NCBI GenBank assembly: GCA_025363455.1
Contig: JANYDW010000065.1
Coordinates: forward strand, 91,860-155,859
Reading direction: 5' to 3'
DNA length: 64,000 bases
DNA from: Oleiharenicola sp.
Lineage (GTDB): Bacteria; Verrucomicrobiota; Verrucomicrobiia; Opitutales; Opitutaceae
The notes below the pieces were generated by a model. That model was given only the letters and a program-made list of their open reading frames with translations. It made no database searches and was not told the DNA's origin. Within the stretch, counting starts at the first letter, position 1. Every line of letters begins with the position of its first letter. The position numbers and the translations under genes are program-made. Shown here piece after piece: positions 42,079-51,118 of this stretch.

Positions 42079-43449
42079 ATGGGATTTTCCGATCGTTCCG
42101 CCTCCGACCAGCCGCAACCTGACCCCGCCTCCGGGCAACCCGCCGCGGACAAGCCAGCCGTGACCGGCGGGGTGATTCCCCGGTTGACGGAAGCACGGGC
42201 CAAGCTGGAGGCGCGGGACCTGCCCGCCGCCGTGGCCATTTATCAGGACGTGCTGGCCGCCGCCGGGGCGCGTCCCGACGTGCTGGTGGCGATCTCGGGC
42301 GATCTCGGCTCGCGCGGGCACGTGCGCGAACTCATCGAGCTGGTGGCGCCACACTATGACGCCGGCCGCCACGGCCCGGCCACCGGCCTCAACCTCCTCC
42401 AAGCTTTCCTGGCGGTGCGCGATATCGATTCGGCCCAGCATCTGCTCGACATCCTCTTCGCCCTTAAGCGTCCCGAGCTGGAGGAGCGCCTTTTCGGGTT
42501 TTCCAACGTGATCGGCGAACTTATGGCGGGACACAACGAGGCCGCGCCCACGGTGGAAGACCTCGCCGGGGAACCCGAAGTGCCCAACAAAATCAGCCTC
42601 GCCAGCATCAGCAAACCCATCTGGTTCTACGGCATCGAAGAGGCCGCCCCTCAGCTGCTGCCCCGGAAGGAGGGCAAGCTCCGCCGCGTGGCCTTCGCGC
42701 AGTGCACGCTGCCCGGGCTGACGGACGCGGCCGAGCGTTCCACCCGGCCCGAAGACGATCTCGGGCGCTTCTGTCGCGGCCTGCCGCTCTGGTTCGCCGA
42801 AACCTTTACGGCGGCCGCGGGTTACGACGCCATCGCCGCCGTGGGCGTGTCCAGCCACCAGCACTATGTTCTCTTTCCTGCGGAATGGACGGCGGACAAC
42901 GTCCGCGAGCTCAACGAGAGCAGCCCGACTCCCCTCGACTACGTCGTGACGGCCGGGTTGCGCAACCGCAATGACGACTTCGAGCTCGTCCTGCGGATCT
43001 GGGAGGTGAAAAAATTTCGCGAGCTGAAGAGATTCTCCACCCGCTGGACCCCGGCCAGCGTGGACACCGTGCTTCGGGAGTTCCAGGAACAACTGCGCCT
43101 TTACATGGAATGGACCGCGCTGCCGGTGGGCAACGGGCTGGCCTACAGCGCGCCGGTCACACCCTTGGCGCACATCCACGCGCTCGGGTCGACTCTCACC
43201 CAGTTCTTCTCCGACAAGGGCGTGTTGTCGCCCGCGCAGGTGACCGGAGGGACGGAACCATTCCTGCGCAACGCCCTGGCCAACCCGGCCGACATCCGCG
43301 CCCAGCTCACGCTGGTCTCTGGATTGATCCGGCAGAAAGCGCACGGTGTGGTGCCGGAGGCCGCGGCCCTCGCTCAGGCCCAGGGCTGGCTGGCCACGGA
43401 CCAGGCGCAAAAGGCCGGCCTGTCGGACCTCCTGAGCAAGCTGGCATGA
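42079..43449 (+). CDS. Conserved protein with N-terminal TPR-like region, function unknown
   Basis: A 456-residue soluble protein. A Pro-rich start is followed by TPR-like helices (LTEARAKLEARDLPAAVAIY, then YDAGRHGPATGLNLLQAFLA). A second domain contains KPIWFYGIEEAAPQLLPRK and the repeated pattern RRVAFAQCTLPG. I do not recognise a family. Its stop overlaps the alkD-like start by four bases, so the two are co-transcribed. It is divergent from miaB; the 159-bp gap should contain both promoters. Confidence 0.7.
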   Translation: MGFSDRSASDQPQPDPASGQPAADKPAVTGGVIPRLTEARAKLEARDLPAAVAIYQDVLAAAGARPDVLVAISGDLGSRGHVRELIELVAPHYDAGRHGPATGLNLLQAFLAVRDIDSAQHLLDILFALKRPELEERLFGFSNVIGELMAGHNEAAPTVEDLAGEPEVPNKISLASISKPIWFYGIEEAAPQLLPRKEGKLRRVAFAQCTLPGLTDAAERSTRPEDDLGRFCRGLPLWFAETFTAAAGYDAIAAVGVSSHQHYVLFPAEWTADNVRELNESSPTPLDYVVTAGLRNRNDDFELVLRIWEVKKFRELKRFSTRWTPASVDTVLREFQEQLRLYMEWTALPVGNGLAYSAPVTPLAHIHALGSTLTQFFSDKGVLSPAQVTGGTEPFLRNALANPADIRAQLTLVSGLIRQKAHGVVPEAAALAQAQGWLATDQAQKAGLSDLLSKLA

Positions 43450-44103
43450 GCCCGGCCGGCCAGGCGCTGCTGGCCGAGTTGCGCGTCCGGCGCAGCGAGC
43501 GGAACATTGCCGGGCAGCGGCGCTTCGGGATTGTCACCCAACATGAGCAACTGGGTGTCGACATGTCGACCCTGCGCACGCTGGCCCGGCCCCACCGCCG
43601 CGACCATGCCCTCGCCCTCGAATTGTGGGACAGCGGCGTGATGGAAGCGATGATCTGCGCGACGCTCAGCGACGATCCCCGGCAGATCACCTCTGTCCAG
43701 ATGGAACGTTGGGTACGCGCCGCGGACAGCTGGAATCTGACCGACGCACTGGCCTTTCTGTTCGACCGCACGACCCTGGCGGAGAAAAAGGCCGTGGCGT
43801 GGAGCGCCCGGCGGCCGGAGTTCATCAAGCGCGCCGGTTTTTCCCCTCATGGCCGGCCTGGCCGTGCACCGCAAGGAACTGCCGGACGAAACCTTCCTCG
43901 GCTTCCTGCCCGTGATCCGGCGCGAAGCGTCCGACGACCGCAACTTCGTGAAGAAGGCCGTCAACTGGGCATTGCGGCAGATCGGCAAGCGCAACCCCCG
44001 CTTGCGCCGGGCGGCGATCGCCGAGGCGCGGCGGATCCTGCGGCTTGACTCACCGGCCGCGCGATGGATCGCCCGAGATGCGCTGCGGGAACTGGGGGCG
44101 TAA
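43446..44103 (+). pseudogene. DNA alkylation repair enzyme (AlkD-like), frameshifted
   Basis: Two overlapping frames together make one AlkD-type protein of about 218 residues, a HEAT-like-repeat DNA glycosylase for alkylated bases. The first frame runs from the ATG at 43446 (VDMSTLRTLARPHRRDHALA, DPRQITSVQMERWVRAADSW) to RRPEFIKRAGF. The second frame resumes at MAGLAVHRKELPDETFL (43849) and includes DRNFVKKAVNWALRQIGKRN. The break falls at a TTTTTCCCC homopolymer junction (about 43838-43847), consistent with one extra base. It could be a true mutation or a sequencing error. Confidence 0.75.
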
Positions 44104-44139
44104 TATTTATCGCCCTTGGATTTTGGCGCGGCAGCGCCG

Positions 44140-44253
44140 GTAGGGACGGACCGCCGGGCCGTCCGCGAAGGTCCTTGCGGTGCGCCCAGCAGTCGCGCCC
44201 TACCTCGTAAGCCTGCCTGATTGCCCGAGGGCGTCCACAAGGGACGCCCCTAC
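44140..44253. repeat. Composite of three REP hairpins
   Basis: GTAGGGACGGACCGCCGGGC (44140), a partner ending GTCGCGCCCTAC (44203), and GGGCGTCCACAAGGGACGCC with CCCTAC (ends 44253). It lies between the broken alkD and the terminator of the OmpH-like gene. Confidence 0.8.
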
Positions 44254-44261
44254 ATTGACCA

Positions 44262-44289
44262 CAATAAAGGCCCGGCGAGGAGCCGGGCC
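44262..44289 (-). terminator. Intrinsic terminator of the OmpH-like gene
   Basis: Read on the minus strand, GGCCCGGC and GCCGGGCC form an 8-bp stem with a 5-nt loop, followed by TTTATT. It lies 54 bp beyond the stop codon of the OmpH-like gene. Confidence 0.8.
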
Positions 44290-44342
44290 GGAGGAGGAGT
44301 GCCTTGCTGCACCGAGGTTCCGTCGGGCGGAACGAAGGCGGG

Positions 44343-44933
44343 TTACGGGTGCGAGGCGTTGAAGTAGGCGATGAAATCGTTGGTCACCTCAAGCTCGGGC
44401 TGGGCGGAGACAAGACCTTCGTTCATCTTGGCCACGTCGAAGAGCAAGCCGATCTCACGTTCCTTCGTGAAAGCCGTGAGGGCCTTGCCGATCTCGATCG
44501 AAATCGGACCCTGCTTTTCTTGCTGAGCCTGCTGCACGGCGGCCTGGGCCTGCTGCTGCTTGGCCTGCAGCTCCTGGTAGAGCTTCTCGGCCGCCGCCTG
44601 CTTCTCCTGGATGGCTGCCGCGTTGGCCACTCCGCCGGCCTTCAGCTTGTTCAGTTCACCGCCCATCGTGCGGAGCTTTTCGCCCATGAGGGAGAGGTCG
44701 CTTTGCGTGCCGCTGAACTCCAGCTCGAGCTCTTTCAGGACGCGAACGAGCTGTTTGATGCCACCCTCTTCGGCGAGGAAGGCGCTGCTGTTGATCCAGG
44801 CTACGCGGCTCACGGGGAGCAGCTTGGCGGCGGGCTTGGCCGGGGTGATCGCGGCGGCGGCGGTCTGGGCGGAGAGCGTAACGGTGCCCAGCGCAAGACC
44901 GAGGAGAGAAAGGAGGAGGCGGGAGAATTTCAT
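44343..44933 (-). CDS. OmpH/Skp-like periplasmic chaperone
   Basis: A 196-residue exported protein. The signal peptide ends ALGTVTLSAQT. Then comes the OmpH/Skp pattern: a short beta strand (VAWINSSAFLAEEGGIKQLV) followed by a long coiled coil (ELEFSGTQSDLSLMGEKLR, then an Ala/Gln-rich YQELQAKQQQAQAAVQQAQQ) and a closing strand (IGLLFDVAKMNEGLVSAQP). Skp-type trimers carry outer-membrane proteins. It is not next to bamA here. The ATG at 44933 starts the signal peptide, and a clear terminator follows. Confidence 0.88.
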   Translation of the reverse strand: MKFSRLLLSLLGLALGTVTLSAQTAAAAITPAKPAAKLLPVSRVAWINSSAFLAEEGGIKQLVRVLKELELEFSGTQSDLSLMGEKLRTMGGELNKLKAGGVANAAAIQEKQAAAEKLYQELQAKQQQAQAAVQQAQQEKQGPISIEIGKALTAFTKEREIGLLFDVAKMNEGLVSAQPELEVTNDFIAYFNASHP

Positions 44934-45037
44934 GAGAGTTCCAAAGCAATGCCTCCGGAACCGCTTGGCAAAGGTTAAATCAGAGGGCGTCAAAGGTGGT
45001 CGCCGATTTCCAGATCGGCGACAGGCGTCGGTGTGCC

Positions 45038-45073
45038 CCCCGACGGGCTCGGGGCCCTGAGCTTGTCGAACGG
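45038..45073. repeat. TTCGACAAGCTCAGG-type repeat, solitary copy
   Basis: Read on the minus strand it contains TTCGACAAGCTCAGGGCCCC followed by GAGCCCGTCG. The same element is inserted at 53217-53255 inside another repeat. It lies upstream of the OmpH-like gene. Confidence 0.75.
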
Positions 45074-45096
45074 GGAAACCGTCGCCCACCCCGTCG

Positions 45097-46143
45097 TCAC
45101 TTGGCCGCCGCCAGCTGGCCGCAGCCGGCGTCGATGTCGATCCCGCGGCGCTGACGCACGGTGCTCGGCAGACCGTATTCCGCCAGGACCGCCTGGAATT
45201 TCTTCGCCGCCTCGCGCCCGGTGGGGGCGCCGCCGTAGCCGGCCGTGGGGTTGAGCGGGATCAGGTTCACCTGCGCCTGCTGTCCGCGCAGCAGCCTCCC
45301 GACGGCATGGGCGCTTTCCAGCGTGTCGTTCTTCCCCTCAATCAGCGTCCATTCGTAGAAAATGCGGCGCTCCTGCTTCGCGATGTAATAGCGGCAGGCG
45401 TCCATCAGCTCGGCTAGCGGCCACTTTCCGGCCACCGGCACAAGTGCGGCGCGCTCCTCTTGTATAGCGGCGTGCAGGGAGACCGCCAGATGCATGGGCC
45501 GGGCCTCGTCGGCGAGCCGGATGATGCCCGGCACCACCCCGACGGTGCTCAGGGTGATCCGCTTTGCGCCGATCCCCAGCCCGCTGGAATCGCGGAGGAT
45601 ATCGATCGCGTGCATCACGGCGTCGTAATTGTGCAAGGGTTCGCCCATGCCCATGAGCACGATGTTGCGCAGGCGTTCGCCGCCCGCGGCGCCTTGCAGC
45701 ACCCGGTCCACGTGGAGGGCCTGCGCCACGATTTCGCCGGGCGTGAGGTGGCGCACAAATCCCATCTGCCCGGTCGCGCAAAAGACGCAGCCCATCGCGC
45801 ACCCCGCCTGGCTGCTGATGCACGCAGTCACCCGGCCCGTGTAGCGCATGAGCACGGTCTCGATGCGCCGGTCGTCGGCGAGCGCGAGCAGGTATTTGCG
45901 CGTGAAGCCGTCGGCGCTGTGCGTCTCCACCGCCACGGGCAACCGGGCAAAGACGAGTTCAGCCTCCGCCTTGGCACGATAGCGCGCCGGGAGTTCGGGC
46001 ATCAGTGCCCAGGCGTCGACCCGCTCAAGATAAACATAGGACCACAGCCGCGCCGCATGCACCGGGCTGAAGCCCCAGCGCACGGTCAGCGCGCGAAGCT
46101 GCTCGCGGGTAAGGTCGTGGAAATTGACGGGAGAGGAGGACAA
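45097..46143 (-). CDS. rlmN: 23S rRNA (adenine-2503-C2)-methyltransferase
   Basis: A 348-residue radical-SAM enzyme methylating A2503 of 23S rRNA and A37 of some tRNAs. The cluster motif is SQAGCAMGCVFCATG, preceded by TACIS. Other family segments: MGMGEPLHNYDAVMHAIDIL, LSTVGVVPGIIRLADE, LAVSLHAAIQEERAALVPV, and the C-terminal VRQRRGIDIDAGCGQLA carrying the reactive Cys. Length is normal. The upstream side ends in a REP at 46157. Confidence 0.96.
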   Translation of the reverse strand: MSSSPVNFHDLTREQLRALTVRWGFSPVHAARLWSYVYLERVDAWALMPELPARYRAKAEAELVFARLPVAVETHSADGFTRKYLLALADDRRIETVLMRYTGRVTACISSQAGCAMGCVFCATGQMGFVRHLTPGEIVAQALHVDRVLQGAAGGERLRNIVLMGMGEPLHNYDAVMHAIDILRDSSGLGIGAKRITLSTVGVVPGIIRLADEARPMHLAVSLHAAIQEERAALVPVAGKWPLAELMDACRYYIAKQERRIFYEWTLIEGKNDTLESAHAVGRLLRGQQAQVNLIPLNPTAGYGGAPTGREAAKKFQAVLAEYGLPSTVRQRRGIDIDAGCGQLAAAK

Positions 46144-46156
46144 AGGTGGCTGACTT

Positions 46157-46211
46157 GTAGGTCGGGATTTAGCCCCGACACAAGCAATGTCGGGCGTAAA
46201 GCCCGACCTAC
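46157..46211. repeat. REP pair (GTAGGTCGGG family)
   Basis: GTAGGTCGGGATTTAGCCCC opens at 46157; GTCGGGCGTAAAGCCCGACC closes into CTAC at 46211. The same family occurs at 55701-55759, where it lies inside the TrmH-type gene. Confidence 0.88.
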
Positions 46212-46339
46212 AGATTGCCAGCCGGGATTTCCATGATATCAGCTGCCCATGCCCAAATCTTCCTGGCCGGGCGCAGCAGATCTCCCGGCCAGGCTTGGGC
46301 GCAAACCGACGGTCGAGGGCAGCGCGACGACCTGACCGA

Positions 46340-46612
46340 CTACACCGAGTATTTGCTCTTCACCGGTTCGTCGGGCGACATGCCCTCGTAGTTATGGACA
46401 GAGCCGGCACTGTCGCTCCAAAGCGGCAGGTTGTCCTGCCGCCAGCGCCGCGTCAGCACGATGTCGTTCTGGATCTCGCGATCGCGGGCGGTGAGCATCA
46501 GGCGGTTCAATGCGGCGTAGGCCACGTCCTCCGGCTGGACATCAATCAAGCCGGCCAGGCGCTCGATGGCGTCGTGCTCGGCGTATTCGAGATGAATTTT
46601 GATTACAGGCAT
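46340..46612 (-). CDS. Small conserved hypothetical protein
   Basis: A 90-residue protein starting MPVIKIHLEYAEHDAIERLA, with an early helix rich in acidic residues and a middle helix (YAALNRLMLTARDREIQNDI). The compact N-terminus resembles ribbon-helix-helix or antitoxin-like small proteins, but no toxin lies beside it. The ATG at 46612 is chosen because the longer reading has an unlikely leader. It is divergent from marC. Confidence 0.55.
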   Translation of the reverse strand: MPVIKIHLEYAEHDAIERLAGLIDVQPEDVAYAALNRLMLTARDREIQNDIVLTRRWRQDNLPLWSDSAGSVHNYEGMSPDEPVKSKYSV

Positions 46613-46720
46613 GGGGGGCTTCTTTGGCCCATGATACCACGGCGGGCGGCAATAGCTCCGCATCCCTTGCCATTAATGAGCGGCGGTTGCCTTTGCCCTG
46701 GCGGCGGCCACACTCCGGCC

Positions 46721-47305
46721 ATGTTCGACTGGCTGTCCAGGTTCCTGCTGGCCTTCATTCCGCTCTTCGTCGCCATTGACCCGGTCGGGCTGGCCGCGAT
46801 TTTCCTCGGGCTCGGCCGCAACGTGGACGCCCCGCAACGGCAGAAGATTGCCAACCAGGCGACTTGGACCGGCGGGTTGGTGGCGCTTGGGTTCCTGTTT
46901 CTCGGCCAGAGCGTGTTCCGAGCCGTCGGTATTTCGGTCAGCGACTTCCAGATCGCGGGCGGGCTCATCCTGTTCATCCTGGCGGCGCGCGATCTGATCC
47001 AGTCAGCGGTCGAACCGGAGAAGCTGCCGGCGGATTTCGGCGTCGTGCCGCTGGGCATGCCCCTCATCGCCGGGCCCGCGTCAATCACGACACTGCTGGT
47101 GCTCGCGCAGAACCAGGCGGTCGGGCTCGGCGTGATCCTCGTCGCGCTGGCGGCCAACCTCGTGCTGGTGGTGCTGGCGCTGCATTACAGCGAATGGTTT
47201 GGCCGCAAGATCGGCGCGACCGGCCTGCGCGCCGTGTCCAAGATTATCGCGATGCTTCTGGCCGCCATCGCCGTGAGCATGATCCGGCAGGGATTGAGAA
47301 GCTGA
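46721..47305 (+). CDS. MarC family membrane protein
   Basis: A 194-residue membrane protein with six predicted helices. The MarC signature is present: FLLAFIPLFVAIDPVGLAAI at the N-terminus, GISVSDFQIAGGLILFILA and VPLGMPLIAGPASITTLLVL, with the Pro-Leu-Ala/Met-Pro-Leu-Ile motif. The family was once linked to multiple antibiotic resistance, but no transport function is established. The start is the ATG at 46721. The transcript runs into a multi-layer nest of inverted repeats. Confidence 0.92.
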   Translation: MFDWLSRFLLAFIPLFVAIDPVGLAAIFLGLGRNVDAPQRQKIANQATWTGGLVALGFLFLGQSVFRAVGISVSDFQIAGGLILFILAARDLIQSAVEPEKLPADFGVVPLGMPLIAGPASITTLLVLAQNQAVGLGVILVALAANLVLVVLALHYSEWFGRKIGATGLRAVSKIIAMLLAAIAVSMIRQGLRS

Positions 47306-47310
47306 GATTC

Positions 47311-47582
47311 CCCGCGGATGGTGCGGATGGAAACCAGCACCCGGTTCCGTCATCCTGAGCGCAGCGAAGGATCCACGACTTCGGATGTTATACCAGTTAC
47401 CAATTGCTTTGAGTCTTTGTAGGGCCTGCCGCTTTTCGGCAGGCCTCGGCCCGGCGACGAGCGCCGGCCCTACAGTCCCAAACCGCTGCGTAATTGGTAA
47501 TATGTCCGCATGCTGCTGCTTCGCTGCGCTCAGGATGACGACCAAGGATATCTATCCGTATTCATCCGCGTGATCCGCGGAG
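47311..47582. repeat. Four-layer nest of inverted repeats
   Basis: Outer layer: nonamer arrays CCCGCGGATGGTGCGGATGG (47311-47330) and its inverse type near 47563-47580. Second: GTCATCCTGAGCGCAGCGAA (from 47349, 21 bp) and its exact inverse at 47519-47539. Third: TTACCAATT (47397-47405) and AATTGGTAA (47492-47500). Inner: a REP pair opening GTAGGGCCTGCCG (47419) and ending GGCCCTAC (47473). All lie between convergent marC and the M20 peptidase gene. Confidence 0.88.
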
Positions 47583-47588
47583 TAAGTT

Positions 47589-48842
47589 TTACCCGGCAAA
47601 CGTGGTGAGCAGATCCGTGTAGATCGTCGCGGCCTCGACGAGGTCCCTGATTTTGGCCCGTTCGTCCACCGCATGGTAATTTTGTCCGCCCGGGCCGTAG
47701 CCGAGCGTCGGCAGCCGGAGCTCGTTGGCGAAGAAATGCATGTCGTTGAAACCGGTGGAGACGCAGAACTTCGCCGGCCGGCGGCGGATGCGGGCGACGC
47801 TGCGCCGCAACGCGGCGGCGAACGGCGAAACCGGGGGGCTGAAGCTCGGATGATTGTCGGAAACCTTCTCGATCGTGAGGCGGCACTGCGGGATCTGGGC
47901 CGCGGCTTTTTTCAAGAATGCGCGCAGGTCGCGCTCGGCGGCGGCGGCTGTTTCCACGGGCAACAGGCGGCGGTCGATGGAGAAGCAGGCGGCAGCAGGC
48001 ACGGTGTTGATCTTGCCGCCCTCGCCGCTGGCGAAGACGCCGCCGAGGTTGAGCGTGGGAACCATGACCTTGCCCTCGGGCGTGCGGAATTTCTTTCGCG
48101 CGAGGATCTTCTTGTAGTCGGCGAGCGCGAGCACGAGGGCGGACATCTTCTCGAGGGCGTTGATGCCCCGGTGCGGAATCGAACCGTGGGCGGCCCGGCC
48201 GTGCACGCGGACGTTGAGCCACACGACCCCGTTGTGGCCGCAGCAGACGGCGTCGCCCTCGCCACCCTCGCCGACAATGGCGTAGTCGGCGCGGAGTTTT
48301 CCGTGGGTGGCGACCCAGCCGGTGCCGAGGGTGCTGTCGGTTTCCTCGTCCGCGGTAAAGGAGACCTCGACGTTGAAGTTGGGTTTCGTGCCGGTGGCCC
48401 GCAGCGCCTTCAGGGCGAAGACGATGCTGGCAATGGCGCCCTTCATGTCGGAGGTGCCGCGGCCGTAGATCCAGCCTTGGTCGACGGTCCCGCTGAACGG
48501 GCTGCCGTGCCGCCACGAGCCGGAGACGGGCACGACGTCGTAGTGGGCGTTGAAATGGACGGTCTTTTTCGCACCGGTATCCCAGAACCCGATGACATTG
48601 TAGCGGGGGAAATCGAGCAGGTCGGGCTGGGTCTTGCGCTGGAGCGCGCGTGGGATGGGGACGCGCCGCACCTGCAGGCCAAGGCCGCGCAGGAAGTTCG
48701 CCAATACCGTAGTGATCTCGCCATAGTTCTCGCCCGGGGGATTGACCGTACGCAGGCGGACCAGCTGCTGGAGGAAGCGAATCAGGTCGGCTTGGTGGTG
48801 GACGAGATAACGGGCGGGCGTCATGGGTGGGGAAAGGGACAT
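47589..48842 (-). CDS. M20 family metallopeptidase (ArgE/DapE-like)
   Basis: A 417-residue zinc hydrolase. Metal-site motifs: [14 protein letters not shown] (His, Asp), [14 protein letters not shown] (Asp), [12 protein letters not shown] (catalytic Glu-Glu) and, near the end, [24 protein letters not shown] metal and substrate region with [12 protein letters not shown] (His). The family includes succinyl-diaminopimelate desuccinylase, acetylornithine deacetylase and dipeptidases; which one this is cannot be told. The start could be 48842 or 48824. It is divergent from pdxH. Confidence 0.92.
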   Translation of the reverse strand: MSLSPPMTPARYLVHHQADLIRFLQQLVRLRTVNPPGENYGEITTVLANFLRGLGLQVRRVPIPRALQRKTQPDLLDFPRYNVIGFWDTGAKKTVHFNAHYDVVPVSGSWRHGSPFSGTVDQGWIYGRGTSDMKGAIASIVFALKALRATGTKPNFNVEVSFTADEETDSTLGTGWVATHGKLRADYAIVGEGGEGDAVCCGHNGVVWLNVRVHGRAAHGSIPHRGINALEKMSALVLALADYKKILARKKFRTPEGKVMVPTLNLGGVFASGEGGKINTVPAAACFSIDRRLLPVETAAAAERDLRAFLKKAAAQIPQCRLTIEKVSDNHPSFSPPVSPFAAALRRSVARIRRRPAKFCVSTGFNDMHFFANELRLPTLGYGPGGQNYHAVDERAKIRDLVEAATIYTDLLTTFAG

Positions 48843-48933
48843 TCAGGCAGTTTCCCGCCGGACAGACCAGCCGCGACTGGCCGCCGAGGATGATTTTGAC
48901 AGCCTGCCGGACGCGGCTGATAGTGAAGCCTAT

Positions 48934-49572
48934 ATGGCACTGGCTGACATGCGTAAGGACTATGGGTTGGCGGGGTTGCTGGAGAAAGACCTCGCCAAGA
49001 ACCCGTTCCGGCAGTTTGAGCAGTGGTTTGCCGAGGCCGAGGCTGCCAAGATCACCGAGCCCAACGCCATGACGCTGGCGACCGTGGGGCGCGACGGTCG
49101 CCCGGCCGCCCGCACGGTGCTGCTGAAGGGCTGCGACGGCCGGGGTTTCGTCTTCTATACCAACTACGAAAGCCGGAAGGGCCGCGAGCTAGCCGACAGT
49201 CCCCAGGCCACTTTGCTTTTTCCCTGGATAGCCATGGAAAGGCAGGTGATCGCGGAGGGAAAGATAACCCGAGTTTCCCGCGAGGAAGCGGAGCGGTATT
49301 TCCATAGTAGGCCGCGCGCCAGCCAGCTGGCTGCCTGGGCCTCGCCGCAGAGCACGGTCATCGCCGGGCGGGCGGTAATCGAGGAAAGCTACCGCGTCAT
49401 GGAGAAAAAATACGAGGGTCGCGAAGTGCCGCTCCCGCCGCAATGGGGCGGCTACCGGCTGGCGCCGGACACGGTTGAGTTCTGGCAGGGACGGCGCAGC
49501 CGCCTGCACGACCGGCTCCGCTACCGGCGCGAGCCGGGCGGGGAATGGGTGGTCGAGCGTCTGGCGCCCTGA
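48934..49572 (+). CDS. pdxH: Pyridoxamine 5'-phosphate oxidase
   Basis: A 212-residue FMN enzyme making pyridoxal phosphate. Motifs: [20 protein letters not shown] at the N-terminus, [40 protein letters not shown], and the C-terminal [20 protein letters not shown] with RLHDRLRY. The ATG at 48934 gives the standard length; the longer reading adds an atypical leader. It is separated by 2 bp from the histidine kinase gene, but the functional link is unclear. Confidence 0.95.
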   Translation: MALADMRKDYGLAGLLEKDLAKNPFRQFEQWFAEAEAAKITEPNAMTLATVGRDGRPAARTVLLKGCDGRGFVFYTNYESRKGRELADSPQATLLFPWIAMERQVIAEGKITRVSREEAERYFHSRPRASQLAAWASPQSTVIAGRAVIEESYRVMEKKYEGREVPLPPQWGGYRLAPDTVEFWQGRRSRLHDRLRYRREPGGEWVVERLAP

Positions 49573-49574
49573 CC

Positions 49575-51059
49575 ATGGCTGGCCTCACCAGCAAGGTGTC
49601 GGCGGGCCAGGCCGTGATCGCCGCCCTCCCCGACCCGGCCGTCCTCACGAAGGACCACTGGGAGAACGGCGGGGCCGACATTGCGTTGGCCAACGCCGAA
49701 TTCTGTGCGCTGACCGGGTACACCGCCGCGGAGCTGAAGGGCAAAAACACCCGCCTGCTCCATGGCCCGCGGACTGACGTGGCGGGGCTGCGCCAGGGTC
49801 GCGCGTCCACCGCAGGCGCCGGTGAAGCCTGGCTCTACCGCAAGGACGGCACGGCATTTTTCGCCCATTGGAAATACCGGGCCCTGCCCGGGGCCGCGGG
49901 ACCGCTGGTTCTGGTTTACCACGACAACACCGAACTCTGGCATCAGCGCGAAGCCTTGCTCCAGTCCCAGAAGCTCGGGACAGTTGGCCTGCTGGCGGGT
50001 GGCGTGGCGCATGATTTCAACAACCTGCTTTCGGTCATCAACGGCTATTGCGAAATCCTCGGCCCGAAGATCGCCGCGCTGCCGGCCGCGGCGAAGGACC
50101 TGAAGGAAATCCACCGGGCCGGCCTCAAAGCTTCGGCCATTGCGCGCCAGATCCTCGAGTTCAGCCGTCGGCAGGAGACCGAGACCGGCGTCGTCAATTT
50201 CAACACCCTCATCCGCGAAATCACCGAGATAATCCGGCGCGTGTGCGGGGAGGCGATCGAGGTCGAGTTACGGCTGGCCTCGGACCTCGGCAACGCCCGC
50301 ATCAACCCCGTGCACTTCCAACAGGTTCTGCTCAACCTGTGTTTCAATGCCCGCGACGCCATGCCCCAAGGCGGACGGCTCACCCTCCGCACCTTTAACC
50401 GGCAGGCTGCCCGCGACCAAGCCCGTGTCCTGCCGGCGGGGTCATGCGTCGTGCTGCAGGTGACTGACACGGGCGGTGGCCTCGAACCGGCGCAAATCGG
50501 GAAGATCTTTGATCCCTTCTACACGAGCAAGCCGCAGGGCACGGGCCTCGGCCTGCCTACCGCCCTGGGCATCATCCGCCAGGCGCAGGGGCAAATTGTC
50601 GTACACAGCTTGCCACAGGAAGGCACTACCTTCGAGGTCTTGCTGCCCGAGACGGCCGAGCCCGAGGACGTCAGCCCCACCGCACTCGGGGTCCTGCCGT
50701 CGGCGCTGGGCACGGAAAGCATCCTCGTCATCGAACGTGACGACGGGCTGCGCAAAATGATTGCGGGCATCCTCGCGCTCGACGGCTACACGGCGACAGA
50801 TGCACCAACCGCGGGTACAACGGGCCAGCCGGGCCTGAAGCCCCAGTTGGTCATCATCGACCACGGGTCCGGCCCGGCGGCGGCATTCTTGCAGAAGCTG
50901 TACAAGGCCAACCGCCAACTGCGGGTGATCTGCACCGCCACCCAGCGACCCGCCCTGACGGGATTGGCCGATCGCCAGGTCGCGCACCTACCCAAACCCT
51001 TTGCCCTGAGCTCGCTGCTTACCAAGGTGCGCGCCATGCTCGATGACCGGGCCAACTAG
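49575..51059 (+). CDS. PAS-domain hybrid sensor histidine kinase
   Basis: A 494-residue soluble kinase. A PAS domain (about 10-120: LANAEFCALTGYTAAELKGK, NTRLLHGPRTD) resembles LOV/PAS types but lacks the LOV cysteine context (GKNTRLLHGP rather than NCRFLQG). The kinase core has the H-box GGVAHDFNNLLSVI, N-box NLCFNARDAMPQGG and G-boxes DTGGGLEPAQIG and GTGLGLPTALGI. A C-terminal receiver-like domain (about 375-494) has Asp in LVIIDHGSG and Lys in HLPKPF. The partner is unknown. It starts 2 bp after pdxH. Confidence 0.92.
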   Translation: MAGLTSKVSAGQAVIAALPDPAVLTKDHWENGGADIALANAEFCALTGYTAAELKGKNTRLLHGPRTDVAGLRQGRASTAGAGEAWLYRKDGTAFFAHWKYRALPGAAGPLVLVYHDNTELWHQREALLQSQKLGTVGLLAGGVAHDFNNLLSVINGYCEILGPKIAALPAAAKDLKEIHRAGLKASAIARQILEFSRRQETETGVVNFNTLIREITEIIRRVCGEAIEVELRLASDLGNARINPVHFQQVLLNLCFNARDAMPQGGRLTLRTFNRQAARDQARVLPAGSCVVLQVTDTGGGLEPAQIGKIFDPFYTSKPQGTGLGLPTALGIIRQAQGQIVVHSLPQEGTTFEVLLPETAEPEDVSPTALGVLPSALGTESILVIERDDGLRKMIAGILALDGYTATDAPTAGTTGQPGLKPQLVIIDHGSGPAAAFLQKLYKANRQLRVICTATQRPALTGLADRQVAHLPKPFALSSLLTKVRAMLDDRAN

Positions 51060-51118
51060 GTTCCGCCCAGCAAAGGCATTGCGCGGCCCGGGGAAACACC
51101 TAGTACCGTAACCCCCGC

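Noticed and set aside
43110..44048. Single long ORF spanning the alkD region
   Set aside because: Its first part is an out-of-frame reading of the preceding gene and its last part is out of frame with the AlkD C-terminus; only 43446 to about 43838 is real in this frame.
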